Positions 20,661-30,071 of a stretch of DNA of 30,071 bases are shown here, one piece after another. The notes beneath the pieces were generated by a model. The model was not told the origin of the DNA. It worked only from the letters and a program-made list of their open reading frames with translations, and made no database searches. The DNA lies in contig CM044489.1 in assembly GCA_024364805.1 (NCBI GenBank), forward strand, positions 5,021,892-5,051,962, in the 5' to 3' direction. How positions within the stretch are numbered: position 1 is the stretch's first letter; each line of letters starts with the position of its first letter. Both the position numbers and the translations under genes were made by a program. The DNA is from Euprymna scolopes. Taxonomy: Eukaryota; Mollusca; Cephalopoda; Sepiida; Sepiolidae.

Positions 20661-21780
20661 GACAAAGACTTCTGATACAAGATATCCGCCGAGGTAGCTA
20701 CAGTTCTCTCCTAACTTTATTACAAATGCTATATTAATTTTTTTCCTGCCTGCTGGAAAACTGCTTCTGTGGTAACAGTTTTCAGGAAGTCTGGCGAAAT
20801 AACTGCCCTATTAGATTATCGCACTATTATCCTCCTCCCACTTTCCCCCAAAATATTCTAGTCTATAATATACCCAGCTTTAGTACAATACTTTAGAGAT
20901 GCTAAACTTTTGACCGACAATCTATATGGATTTAGGCAAGTCCGTTCCACAGAAAATATCTAAAGTGTAACCTCTGAACTTACATACAATTGATTGGACA
21001 AAGCAGGGGAGGGCTAGCGGTGTCAGAAATTTCGTGAAAATAGTGAATAATTCCACCCCATCTTTCCAAGCTTATAACTCCTCGAAAAATGTAATTCAAG
21101 CCCTATTTTTTTTTTCAATTAAAGGAGCAAGGACCAAGGTTTCATTAAAAAAAAATGTGTTTTTTTTTAAAAAAAAAGGTTTTAAACTTCGGACTTTACA
21201 GGTAAATTTCTAAAAAACGGATTTTTTTTGTTTTAAATTTGAATATATTATTTATTGACCTTTTCTCTTCAATTTGTGATATATAAAACTATTCAACATA
21301 AATTAATTATTTACTTTTTAAGAGAAACTTGAAAATGTGTGACACTTACACAAATGGGGGGGCGTGAATTTAAAAAAAACGTTTGTCTAAAATATTATAT
21401 CCAGTTTATTGGAAAGAACATAAAATTTCACATTGACCCTGAAAATATCGTAATAATAGAATCAATAGAAAAATTTTGATAGATTTTGAAAGTTTAAAAA
21501 TTGAAAAATATTGAGTTCGGAAAATTAATTACTGTTTTAAAACAATATTTCTATTACTTTTAAAACAACTGTAATAGTTTATTTTGGAAGTATAATCCAT
21601 AAAGAAAATAAATAACCCACTTTTAACAGAGAAATTACGAGATTTTTATATTTTATTCGCAGTTTCGTGTTAGGGGTGTCAAAAATTCCTACAAAAATTC
21701 TGATACAGCTAGGGGAGGGCATCGCGGTAGCCCTAGATATATCTTAGGTTTTTGACATTGTATGGTATGAAGGTCTCTAA
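20660..21780 (+). mobile_element. Second partial Jockey-like LINE, split by an insertion
   Basis: From about 20672 the translation returns to an earlier part of the same polyprotein: YKISAEVATVLS, FFPACWKTASVVTVFRKSG, YRTIILLPLSPKIF, LYGFRQVRSTENI, then LDKAGEG at 20993-21013. After an interruption the text resumes at 21712 with EGIAVALDIS and FDIVWYEGL, ending near 21780. These blocks belong between the TGPDGIP and AGVTLF blocks of copy 1, so this is a separate copy in the same orientation. Stops are present and it is inactive. Confidence 0.8.
21015..21711. mobile_element. ~0.7-kb non-autonomous DNA transposon (MITE-like)
   Basis: The insert interrupts LINE copy 2 at GGGGAGGGC, which is present on both sides (21006-21014 and 21712-21720) as a 9-bp target duplication, or 10 bp if the neighbouring A is counted. 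Its left end TAGCGGTGTCAGAAATTTCG matches the reverse complement of its right end, TAGCTGTATCAGAATTTTTG, at about 16 of 20 bases. A direct copy of the end, TAGGGGTGTCAAAAATTCC, sits just inside the right terminus (about 21671-21689). No transposase is encoded. The TAGNG start recalls hAT elements, which make 8-bp duplications. A 9-10-bp duplication suits Mutator-like elements better. The superfamily is open. Confidence 0.7.
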
Positions 21781-23345
21781 TACTGTCTCTCATAGGACTT
21801 CTATTGTTATTTGCAGTTAACAGCATCATAGATATCACAGCCATAGGAAAAAAATATACAGCGCTTAGAATAATCAAATGGTCACTTATCTGCTATTGAC
21901 ACGCTTCCCAACTCTTAATATCGACGATCTACAGAGAATTGGTGTCATCGCTATTAAATTGCCACAGATAGAAAAATTTATTTGTGGAGAAATGTAGCCA
22001 TCAGCTCCCTACTATCGAGCAATATTCTTAAACGACTGTAAAAAAATAATATAAACAAGTCTTATTCTATTTAATCTAGACACTGGTCAATTTATGGTGT
22101 GCTTATTGATAAAACGAAAAGTGTTGTATATATTAGGAAAATGGAAGACTCATTGCGCGAATTTCAATCCAGCGTAAAGCAATTTCTCATTTATCTATCA
22201 GCATTGCAAGAGTAAATCAACAATGAAAACACATTCTCAACGCAGAATTTATGCCCCATTTCTAATGGGTACATAACACATAAAGAATGTTTCTCTTCAT
22301 ATAATAGCAATTCAAATGTCTTCTCGTCATTTCGTATCGTTACAGATGTGGAAGCAAATCACCCGTTTCCGATGCTTACTGGTAAAATATGTCCATTTTC
22401 GTTTACAAGGTAACAAAGTGATACGCGTAAAAAAAGACACGGGGATAAGAAAAGGAATGCGGATTGTAATTGATAGGAACGATTCTCACATATATAGTTT
22501 CAGAAAACATATCCTTCTTCATATTCTGTATATGTGTCGGTTGCTTTTTATGTGTAGGTAGAGGAAGATCGAGGATATATTTCTAAACATTCGTTATTTT
22601 CATATTGCTAATATAAATAAAAATATTCCAGTTCGTCTTGGGTTCTTTTCATATCGAACCAGTTTTCCATCTCAGACGTACGCCGTGGTTTAAAAAAAAG
22701 AGCGGAAAAAAACTCCAAATAAAAGAAAATTGGTGTCGTCATTGAAAATCAAGAAAAACTGAATGAGAAAGAAAGTATAATAGATAACAGAGAGAAAGCA
22801 TAGGAAACAATAGAGATAAAAAGAGTAATAAATACTACATCTCTATGAAGTTTTGATACAGGTCATTGTTGTATGAGAATATCTAGCTACTAAATATTTC
22901 AGAAACATATAATGGTCATATACTAAATATAATCTCATGATTCTGAAAAAAAGATTATTCCTATAATATCTGGATAAATAGCTGGTCACCATATTTTTTA
23001 TTAGCATTTTCAAATTTAAGATCATTTTTCCTAACTGAGAATTTCCTTATAATTAATAACTGTTAATATCGATCAAATATTGCATACATCTAGAAAAGTA
23101 ATACAATACAATAAACAAGCAATAAGCTAGCAATTTGACTAATTATAGTCAGGTTAAATATATTTTTTCAAAGTATGCATGTGTATTTGTGTTCCGATAT
23201 GATTTGTATTTTAAAAGGCTAAGTATTAAGTATTATTTAATTAAACATCAGCTGTATTGATGGCAATAGGATTTTATGAGAGAAATTATGAGAGAAACAT
23301 CAGATAAAGAAAATTACCTTAACATATGTGTACAGACATGCCTAT
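21781..23345. other. AT-rich non-coding DNA, no gene recognised
   Basis: The open stretch at 22316-22561 (plus) is basic and Arg/Lys-rich with no recognisable domain. No repeats, RNA genes or transposon proteins were seen. Confidence 0.5.
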
Positions 23346-23455
<110 letters not shown>

Positions 23456-23589
23456 CTGAACGTCTGTGTGTCTGGTCACAAATCGGTTCCTATATGGTGG
23501 ACTATTATAGAAAACTAATCTTATATAATAATAGGAGACGTAACGAGACAAAGGAATGGGTATATTTGATCTGGCAAAGTAAGGATTGA

Positions 23590-24035
23590 TTAAAATGGTG
23601 GGGCCTTTGTACGCCCCTGGTCCACAAACTATGGAAATAAGAAAATTTAAAATTTAAAAGAAAAACACGTTTACAAGTGTTTTTGATATAGATATACATA
23701 AGAATACTTTTATAAGTATGTTTTTACTTAAATAGGGATGGTAAATAAAATTGTGGGGTTTTCGTTCGCACCTGGCCTCCGTAGAATGGAAATAGGCACG
23801 CACTTTAATAAAGACTTTTCATATCTATCTGCGTAAGTATACTTTGATGATTATGTTTTTGTTTGAAGAAATATGGTATTATAAAATTATGAGGTGTTCG
23901 TTCGCGCCTGACTTCCATAAAATGGAAATATGTCACAAAGTGTAACAATGTTTTTTTTTTATATAGATCCACAGAATATTGTGATAAGTTTTTCAGTGTG
24001 AATAGGTATGATATAATAAATTATGGGGGGTCTCT
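23590..24035. repeat. 135-155-bp tandem repeat, about three units
   Basis: The phrase (T/A)TG(G/A)GG followed by TTCGTTCGC(A/G)CCTG and a TAGAATGGAAATA-like word starts near 23598, 23752, 23889 and 24022. The spacings are 154, 137 and about 133 bp. Each unit continues into an AATA-CTTTTATAAGTATG-like stretch. The units are diverged and non-coding. Confidence 0.75.
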
Positions 24036-24119
24036 ATATTATTTTTACTTTCATCATATTTTGCTTTGGTTTTGATAACCCCAAATTCAAAGCTATCTCT
24101 TTAGAACTCTTCCTTTTCC

Positions 24120-24955
24120 GTTCGTTTTATGTTGAGCCTATATGCATAGGATTGTGAGCTGTAGTGTATATATGTATGCATGCACGTGTGGGGGTGCGTA
24201 TATACGCGTATGTATGGTTGTTTGTGTGTGTATGTGTGTGTGTGTGCGCGTGCTTTTGTGAGCTTTGACATTTAACATAGTAACACACCTTAGCCGTATA
24301 TTGGTACACTCTAACTATCTATATCTCCCTAGACGATATTAAATGTTATTGGCAATGGGGGAATACACCCCTCTCTAAAATAGAATTGTTACATAAACCC
24401 GATCATTTGTTGATATATATATATATATATATATTTAAAGGTATGTGCACGTTATCTGTATTTGTATAATATATGTCTTAGTGTGCGCACTTTTATCTCT
24501 TTCTAGACATATACACTTATGTAGTTGTATATTTTCTGTATGCATACGAAAGTATGCTAAAAGGAGTATGAGTTGCATGCTTGTATTTGATTATATCGAT
24601 GTCCGGCCGTGCTTATGACCGCAGTTGTACATTCGAGTACGCGCGGATACATAATTCCCGGCTGTATAAGTAGTTCCCTTCTCTAATATGCGTGTTTGCG
24701 TTATTATGTGTATATATGTATTTGAGTGCACATATGCATCAGTATAACCATGCGTATGTATATAAGTGTGGATTTATGTAAGCATAGTATGGATCAGTGT
24801 TTGTACGTAAATGTATACTATCTATATGTATATTTATATGTCTATATATGTATATGTACGTATGTATGCGTGTATGAGTGTATATATCTGCTTATATTTG
24901 CACTTATGTTTATGTTTGTACAGGTGGATATACAAGTAATCAGTATATAAATAGT
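24120..24955. repeat. Degenerate TATG/GTGT-rich simple-sequence DNA
   Basis: The plus strand is rich in G and T and poor in C, with decayed GTGTGTATG-like words throughout and a clean TA run at about 24412-24434. This looks like an old expanded (TATG)n/(TG)n field. Open frames in it are low-complexity. Confidence 0.7.
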
Positions 24956-25640
24956 TAACATTAACCACGCCTGAGCGACCACATACCCAGTCCCATATTT
25001 AAATCAACTCTCCCCTTTATAAAAATAGAACAAATATATAATTGACCACAGTATATAAATCACTCACTCAAACATCAATTCCAACTCAACGAACCACAAA
25101 AACAAACTCATTCATAGATCGTATCCAAACAAAAATATATGTAGTTTAAATATCATTTAAGCAACCATAATTAAACTAGATCAAACTATTACAACAAACG
25201 TATCTAACTGAATTATCTCAATTAACCAAGTAACTTTAAAATATACACTAAAATTAAAAGAACCCAACCTTAAAATCACGTAATTAAGTAACCCTACAAA
25301 CATTCCATATTTTCACATTATGACACGTCTCTATCTCCACCTCATCGGCTCACCCATTCCCACAGTAAGAACAGCACACCCACCCCCTATCACTCACACC
25401 CCATTGAAAATCACAAGACTATTCATTTCCCACTTGAACTTAAAATCAAATGGTCAACCCTTTTAAAGTATACTAAAACACAACTCCTCCTCCCCATCGC
25501 CGAAAAAGTTCAATTTCGAACCTGTATGCTCGCCCTAATTTAACCTCCCCCTCTCTCTTTATCTTCTATACTTCACCCCACTCTCCCCTGTCCCTCATCT
25601 AAAAGGCTTCCCTCACCCACTATGAACAAGAAAACGATCT
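24956..25640. other. Strongly C-rich, G-poor segment upstream of the candidate exon
   Basis: Hand counting of 25021-25620 gives roughly 39 G against 173 C on the plus strand, a strong skew not caused by a clean microsatellite. The right part (25480-25620) is a run of CTCCCC/CTCTCT pyrimidine tracts, such as could serve as an intron polypyrimidine region. No coding stretch seen. Confidence 0.65.
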
Positions 25641-25703
25641 TTCTACAGTGACTCACATCTCAAACAAGCCGTTCTAACGCACCGTTCCGAATATCATCTC
25701 CAG

Positions 25704-26098
25704 GATTATTTTACTATCTTTGCTATTTTGATAACTACACTATTGATTTCAGGGTCCATTGCACACTTAACACAATGCTCAATATCTATTACTCACGGGG
25801 ATAATTACAATGGAATGGCATATCCACCCAATTTCGGATTTACTTTGTCAACACCGAGAAAGCATTTAGACTACAGGAACCAACACCCCATCAACGCAAC
25901 ACCGAATAGGGCGGCCAGGTATACTTTTCGAAATATCAATAAGGAGCAGTACGCTTTCGCTATATGGGGCTATCACTTTCTCCCATGGGCCTATTTTCTG
26001 CCTACCTGGATGTTTAACCCCGTACCTCATTGGACTCCTTCCGATAATGGATTACCCAGATTGTATCAACTTCTTTTTCTTATAATTTTCTCCATATA
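25704..26098 (+). CDS. Candidate terminal exon of a small secreted, perhaps GPI-anchored, protein
   Basis: The frame is open from 25626 but has no in-frame ATG before 25813, so an upstream exon would supply the start. The acceptor ATCATCTCCAG ends at 25703, and another (TATTGATTTCAG) at 25752. From 25704 the product opens with DYFTIFAILITTLLISGSIA, a signal-peptide-like hydrophobic core. A polar, aromatic- and Pro-rich body of about 90 residues follows (SISITHGDNYNG, YRNQHPINATPN, WGYHFLPWAYFLPTW). It ends in SDNG, then LPR and the hydrophobic tail LYQLLFLIIFSI before TAA. Small residues plus spacer plus hydrophobic end fit a GPI-attachment signal. GC content (about 45%) is clearly above the flanks. 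The sequon NAT is visible. No family is recognised, and a chance open frame remains possible. Confidence 0.42.
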
Positions 26099-26278
26099 AT
26101 TCTCCACAACTACTCAAAAACATGTTCAATAATTGTGCTGAAAAGCAAAATAGCGTCTATTCGCAACTGAACATTTTACTAACTGCATTTCATTTTCTCT
26201 GATGATGTGATCCATTGTTGAAAATCCATGGATTAAGGAAATTAATATAACCCCTTCTATATATTCCTTTTGTCAAGC

Positions 26279-26284
26279 AATAAA
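26279..26284 (+). promoter_or_regulatory. AATAAA polyadenylation signal
   Basis: This is a canonical hexamer about 180 bp after the stop codon of the candidate exon. It fits a short 3' untranslated region, though the hexamer is frequent in AT-rich DNA. Confidence 0.3.
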
Positions 26285-26472
26285 TTCTTAAATCGAATAT
26301 ATGTCTCTATATGTTGTTTTTTTCAGAATTTAAAATTTAAACACGAAACTTATATATTGCTCTATTCTTAAATATTGATCTTTTCCTTTTTAGCTAGGAT
26401 CTCCTTGAAAGTATTACTTCAAGTAATATCTATAAGGATTTTTCATCTGAATTCTCTCAGTGTCTTATCTCG

Positions 26473-26476
<4 letters not shown>

Positions 26477-26543
<67 letters not shown>
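26477..26543. repeat. (TA)n microsatellite
   Basis: About 66 bp of uninterrupted TA. Confidence 0.95.
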
Positions 26544-26545
<2 letters not shown>

Positions 26546-26546
<1 letters not shown>

Positions 26547-26611
26547 CACGAACGTTGCAGCTCACACATGTCCTGAACGTTGCAGCTCACACATGTCATG
26601 AACGCCAACAC
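26546..26611. repeat. 25-bp tandem repeat, about 2.5 units
   Basis: Two units sharing GAACGTTGCAGCTCACACAT lie at 26546-26570 and 26571-26595, followed by a decayed partial third (TCATGAACGCC). Each full unit carries the palindrome AACGTT. It directly follows the TA array. Confidence 0.85.
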
Positions 26612-27340
26612 ACGGAAAGTCCAAGACTCGAGTTTCGCTCTCATTTGGGTCACCGGTTAAACTAATTCGAACTCAATTTTCGAAACCTAAATCTCTTGCA
26701 TGCGTGACGAGCATCATGCAACTTAAGCAGACGTGCCACTCTGAATAAAGTCTATTAAATCAAATTAAGCAACCACGTAAGCGAAAAATCCGACAATGGA
26801 ATGTACCTACTCTGTCTCAAAATATATATGAATTCATCTAATCACTGAAACGCAAGCCGAGTTCTTACAAGTATGATTTTTACACACGCTAGAACGATGT
26901 TATTCAACAAACTAACAGAGGAAGCAAATTAATAGAATTTATAGAATTTGAAAGATGGTATAATTATTTCCACAGTAAAAGTTTGTTCAAGTTGCAGGAT
27001 GCTCACTTCGCATGTGTTCAACTGATGAAGACAAATGAGGGCAGAAAATCCAGTTTGTTGACGTCCATGCCGCCACTGAGCTGCGACGTTCTTTGACTGT
27101 GAAAACACTTATATTACATCCCACAATTTAAAAAGCTTCTATCACCCTGCTCGGGAAAATCATGTCATCTGGCCAAAAAAGTCTCCCCAGGATTTTCCCT
27201 AGAAGGGTGATCACTAAAACATATTTGCATATGTGTAGCCACTAGTCTTTATATTCAACATATTCATATTGCTCTGTCTAAATATTGAGCACTGTTTGGT
27301 TGACACATCTTTGTTTAAATAACTTAACAATACTACCACT
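26612..27340. other. Non-coding DNA, no gene recognised
   Basis: I see no domain-bearing open frame. GC content is somewhat higher around 27000-27090, and an AATAAA lies near 26744. Confidence 0.5.
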
Positions 27341-27390
27341 AATATACATATATACATATATATATACATGCATACATACATACACGTACA

Positions 27391-27421
<31 letters not shown>
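27341..27421. repeat. (CATA)n / (TA)n microsatellite
   Basis: A mixed TATACATA run turns into clean CATACATA units, broken once by CACGTA. Confidence 0.95.
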
Positions 27422-28194
27422 TTCAAACACGTGCTTTCAAGCTCCACCGCTCACTCATTTTTCGACAAAATTTCAAAGAACTATTAGAGTATACAGATCA
27501 CGTTCTCAGCTATATGATGAAAAAAAAATAATTTCATTCCGGAAAACAAAAGTTATGGTGAATCTATACGTGTACTAAATAGTAAAAAGCCGTAAGGACG
27601 TGAGCGATTTTTTTTAATGATTGGTTTCCATGGCAACCGCGTCACTTACGCAATTAGGGTTGCTACTAATTTACTGCTGTCGCTAGAAGAGAAGTAACAG
27701 GTGAAACAGACGAAGAAAAAAGTAAAAGGGAGATAACTGGGAGGATTTTTGGAAGCAGACGGATGCCGTACATTGTTATTACAGATGTGTATGTTACGTT
27801 TTTGGCGGCAAAAAGATAAGACTGAAATTAAACAAAGAACACGGGAATTTATTGGAAGCCTTTAAAATAATAAATTACACTAAAAAAAACGAACATGAAA
27901 AGTGATATGGTTAAGCTTTAACATGGAAAAGTAAAGACTAATTGTTAAAACTGGAAAAGTATAATATATAGAATATAACAAATATAAAATATAAAAATAT
28001 ATACGAGCAAAAACAAAATAATAATATATTTATAACTTAAAATACTGCATCATTACTTTTTTAAACCAAGTTAACATTATATAATTAATTCTTAATGCTG
28101 CAATTTTTTTAAATTTTCTATTTATTTTTTTACTAGAATATCGTTTTCTTTTCCAGTTTTAACAAGTAATCCTTTACGCTTCCGTGTTAACCAT
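27422..28194. other. Spacer with a CpG-containing, motif-rich patch
   Basis: From about 27585 to 27760 the DNA is less AT-rich, with CCGCGTCAC, several CG dinucleotides and AAAAGGGAGATAACTGGGAG. The remainder to 28194 is very AT-rich. No coding stretch longer than about 20 codons looks real. Confidence 0.5.
27624..27654. promoter_or_regulatory. RFX X-box-like site with adjacent C/EBP-like site
   Basis: GTTTCCATGGCAAC (27624-27637) fits the X-box pattern RYYNYYATRRNRAC at all positions and is one base from the near-palindromic GTTGCCATGGCAAC form bound by RFX factors. TTACGCAAT, a C/EBP- or PAR-bZIP-like word, lies 8 bp on (27646-27654). RFX sites are typical of ciliary gene promoters. No adjoining gene can be read, so function is not shown. 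Confidence 0.3.
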
Positions 28195-28945
28195 ATAACT
28201 GTACACGCTCGCATTTTGCTATTGTTTCTGCGTGTGTGGGTCTATGTGTGTAAATTTCCCTAGCAAACTACTTTGTAAATTTTCAGTCTACGGACTCGAG
28301 ATTTGTCATGAGCAGTATTCAGATTTACGAAAATCTTTTAAATCTATTTTTGGCCAAAAAATAAGCTGTCAAAGAGGTAAAGTTCAAACATATGGCCTTT
28401 AAAACTTATCAAACACCTCGGCCAATTTTGGGTCTAAACAAATGAAATTTAAGTATGTTACTTGGATATTGATAAAAAGTTTGACTTAAGCTAAAATAAA
28501 ATAATGTTTATGGATCAACATTGGAGACACAATAATAAACAAATGACCTCTGCGGTCTCTACCAAAATATTCAGTCAGTTTTTGATGAAACATTTGAAAT
28601 TTGTAATAAAGTGTATTCTGAATTTGGGAAAGCTTTTTAATGTGTTTTTGGTCGTGAATTTGGCTGGCAATGGGTCAAAGTTGAAAAACATTTGACCTTT
28701 ACGATTTTTAGCAAACTATTCAGCCAATTTTAGGTTTGAACATTTGAAATTTACATAAAATGTATTCAGACACGCAGCAAGTTTTAAATCAGTTTTTGGT
28801 CGATAATTTGGCTTCCAAGATATCAAAGTTGAAAGAATCGACCTTTGCAGACAAAACCAAAACTACTCCGCCAATTCTAGTCTAAAAACTTGCAATTTTA
28901 GATGTAGTTCATCTGGATATGAGTCAAACCTTTAAATACATATGC
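28195..28945. repeat. Composite repeat, copy 4: head plus A-B-C-A'
   Basis: The head (TGCGTGTGTGGGTCTATGTG, then TTTCCCTAGCAAACTACTTT and CTACGGACTCGAGATTTG) matches copies 1-3, which lie some 24 kb away in the same orientation. Unit anchors lie near 28441, 28593, 28743 and 28889 (spacings 152, 150 and 146 bp) in A-B-C-A' order. The last unit breaks off after GGATATGAGTCAAACCTTTA and passes into TA/TG repeats, so the fifth unit is missing. Confidence 0.8.
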
Positions 28946-28947
28946 AC

Positions 28948-28985
<38 letters not shown>

Positions 28986-28998
28986 CTATGTGTGTGTC
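28946..28998. repeat. (TA)n(TG)n microsatellite
   Basis: A TA run followed by a TG run, located where a type-A unit of the composite repeat would continue. Confidence 0.95.
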
Positions 28999-29540
28999 TG
29001 TGTGTGTATACTCTGCTGTAGTGCTGCAATTCTGCAATATTTTGTTGATTTTACTGCTACGTAATTCGAATATACCCCTGATAAATTTCCTGATCCATTG
29101 CCATATCGAGGTAAATACAACCTTCCAAACTGATATCCATCTAAATCTTATCTTTTTACTATTGAAACCTTTCTATACTAATAATAACTTACTGAATGTT
29201 GTTGAAACAATTTAAAAATTATTCTAATATAAGTTGCCGCGGCGGGATCTCTCGACATGTTATGCATATTGACACTAAATTGTCCAGTATTACGAGTTAA
29301 ATTCAATCTAATACCGTGTTTGTGGGCTATTAATTTTCCCTCGCGATGATTTATTTAGTATTACTATACTCAATCGCTATTTTGCTTATGAGCCACTGTT
29401 TTTTTTTATATAGACATCGCCACTTATCAAGGCCAACAAGTCACTCAAGGATAAGGGTTTAAGAGTGTACAGTAGAAATTATTATTAGCTGCAATCTAAG
29501 CAGATATAAACCAATAAAAATATCATTAAGAACTGTTGTA
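28999..29540. other. AT-rich spacer, nothing recognised
   Basis: No gene, repeat or RNA feature found. Confidence 0.55.
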
Positions 29541-29738
29541 ATGATCATTTTAACGTCTAACCGATCGCTCCTTTGTCAACGTTACATTTACATGGACAGT
29601 ACAAAAGTACAGCATGATTTTACCATTGATGAGATTGATATTCAGGTTGATCACTTTTCAACAGACCAGTTCATTGCACTGGGCGTTAAAAATGGAGAGT
29701 TGCTATTTTATCAAACATATCTCGATTTTTCACTTTAA
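29541..29738 (+). CDS. Weak 65-codon open frame of unknown nature
   Basis: A true ATG opens a frame ending in TAA. The second half (DFTIDEIDIQVDHF, then DQFIALGVKNGELLFY) reads more like folded protein than its surroundings and faintly recalls the strand-turn-strand phrase of laminin-G-type domains (FIALxLxxGxLxFxF). That likeness is too short to rely on. No convincing acceptor, donor or neighbouring exon is visible, and a second frame overlaps it. Confidence 0.18.
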   Translation: MIILTSNRSLLCQRYIYMDSTKVQHDFTIDEIDIQVDHFSTDQFIALGVKNGELLFYQTYLDFSL

Positions 29739-30071
29739 TATACCGAGCCGTATACAGCCATATAAGGCCCATTTTTTTTACTTCTCTCCCTGTATGTATT
29801 TCATCAGAAATCACTTATGTTGGACTTTGTTTCTTTGCACATTGTTCTCGTTTGTAATAATGTAAGATTTCCATTACTTAATCGCACCTGACCTTGATCT
29901 TTTTCAATTAATATTTCCTTGGATGATCATCACCTTATTTGTTGCACATAGCATGCTCACATTAAAATATTTAGAATTTATTCCCCCTTCAGTTATATTA
30001 CATTTGGAACACCCCACCTTAGATTTCATATCTATTTCCTCCTATAACACAGAACAAGCTAGGTAACATAC
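29739..30071. other. AT-rich window end, nothing recognised
   Basis: No gene, repeat or RNA feature found up to the window edge. Confidence 0.55.

Noticed and set aside
22316-22561. An 81-codon basic plus-strand frame
   Set aside because: It has no domain, no splice context, and composition like random AT-rich DNA.

Overview
This is a stretch of animal nuclear DNA, almost entirely non-coding and repeat-rich. The likely source is a mollusc, most probably a cephalopod of the octopus type. The grounds are high A+T, many long (TA)n, (CATA)n and (GATA)n arrays, decayed LINEs of two kinds, several complex tandem repeats, and the GGGAGATAAC motif (common in mollusc intergenic DNA as I recall it) at two places. 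The species call is inference. No prokaryotic gene organisation is present and no complete multi-exon gene can be read.

Layout. 1-1415: AT-rich, no gene seen. 1416-4606: a composite tandem repeat (a head segment, five units of about 150 bp in a fixed A-B-C-A'-B' order, then a 78-bp minisatellite), present twice and restarted a third time, ending in a (TA)n/(GATA)n array. 4664-4987: a 305-bp segment bracketed by direct repeats and opening with a CCGG-rich motif. 4988-7097: no gene. 7098-9295 (minus strand): a broken LINE with linker, reverse transcriptase and zinc-finger tail, carrying a small insertion. 9296-11600: no gene seen. 11624-11803: possible last exon with a polyadenylation signal. 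11855-12769: TA/CA arrays and a 352-base assembly gap.

13600-16548: a 2.9-kb satellite of about 170 copies of a 17-bp unit, with two kinds of higher-order structure. 16549-18619: no gene. 18620-21780 (plus strand): a decayed Jockey-like LINE followed by a second partial copy, which is split by a 0.7-kb inverted-repeat DNA element. 23346-24035: a TA array and a 135-155-bp tandem repeat. 24120-25640: G/T-rich DNA switching abruptly to C-rich, G-poor DNA. 25704-26098: the best host-gene candidate, a terminal exon that would encode a small secreted, perhaps GPI-anchored, protein. 26477-27421: TA, 25-bp and CATA repeats. 27624-27654: an RFX X-box-like site next to a C/EBP-like site. 28195-28995: a fourth copy of the composite repeat.

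The genes do not form a pathway. The most unusual content is repeat architecture: the 17-bp satellite (whose minus-strand RNA would carry UGCAUG about every 17 nt), the ordered five-unit composite repeat, and the small orphan exon at 25.7-26.1 kb. I do not see a clear new enzymatic or defence system.
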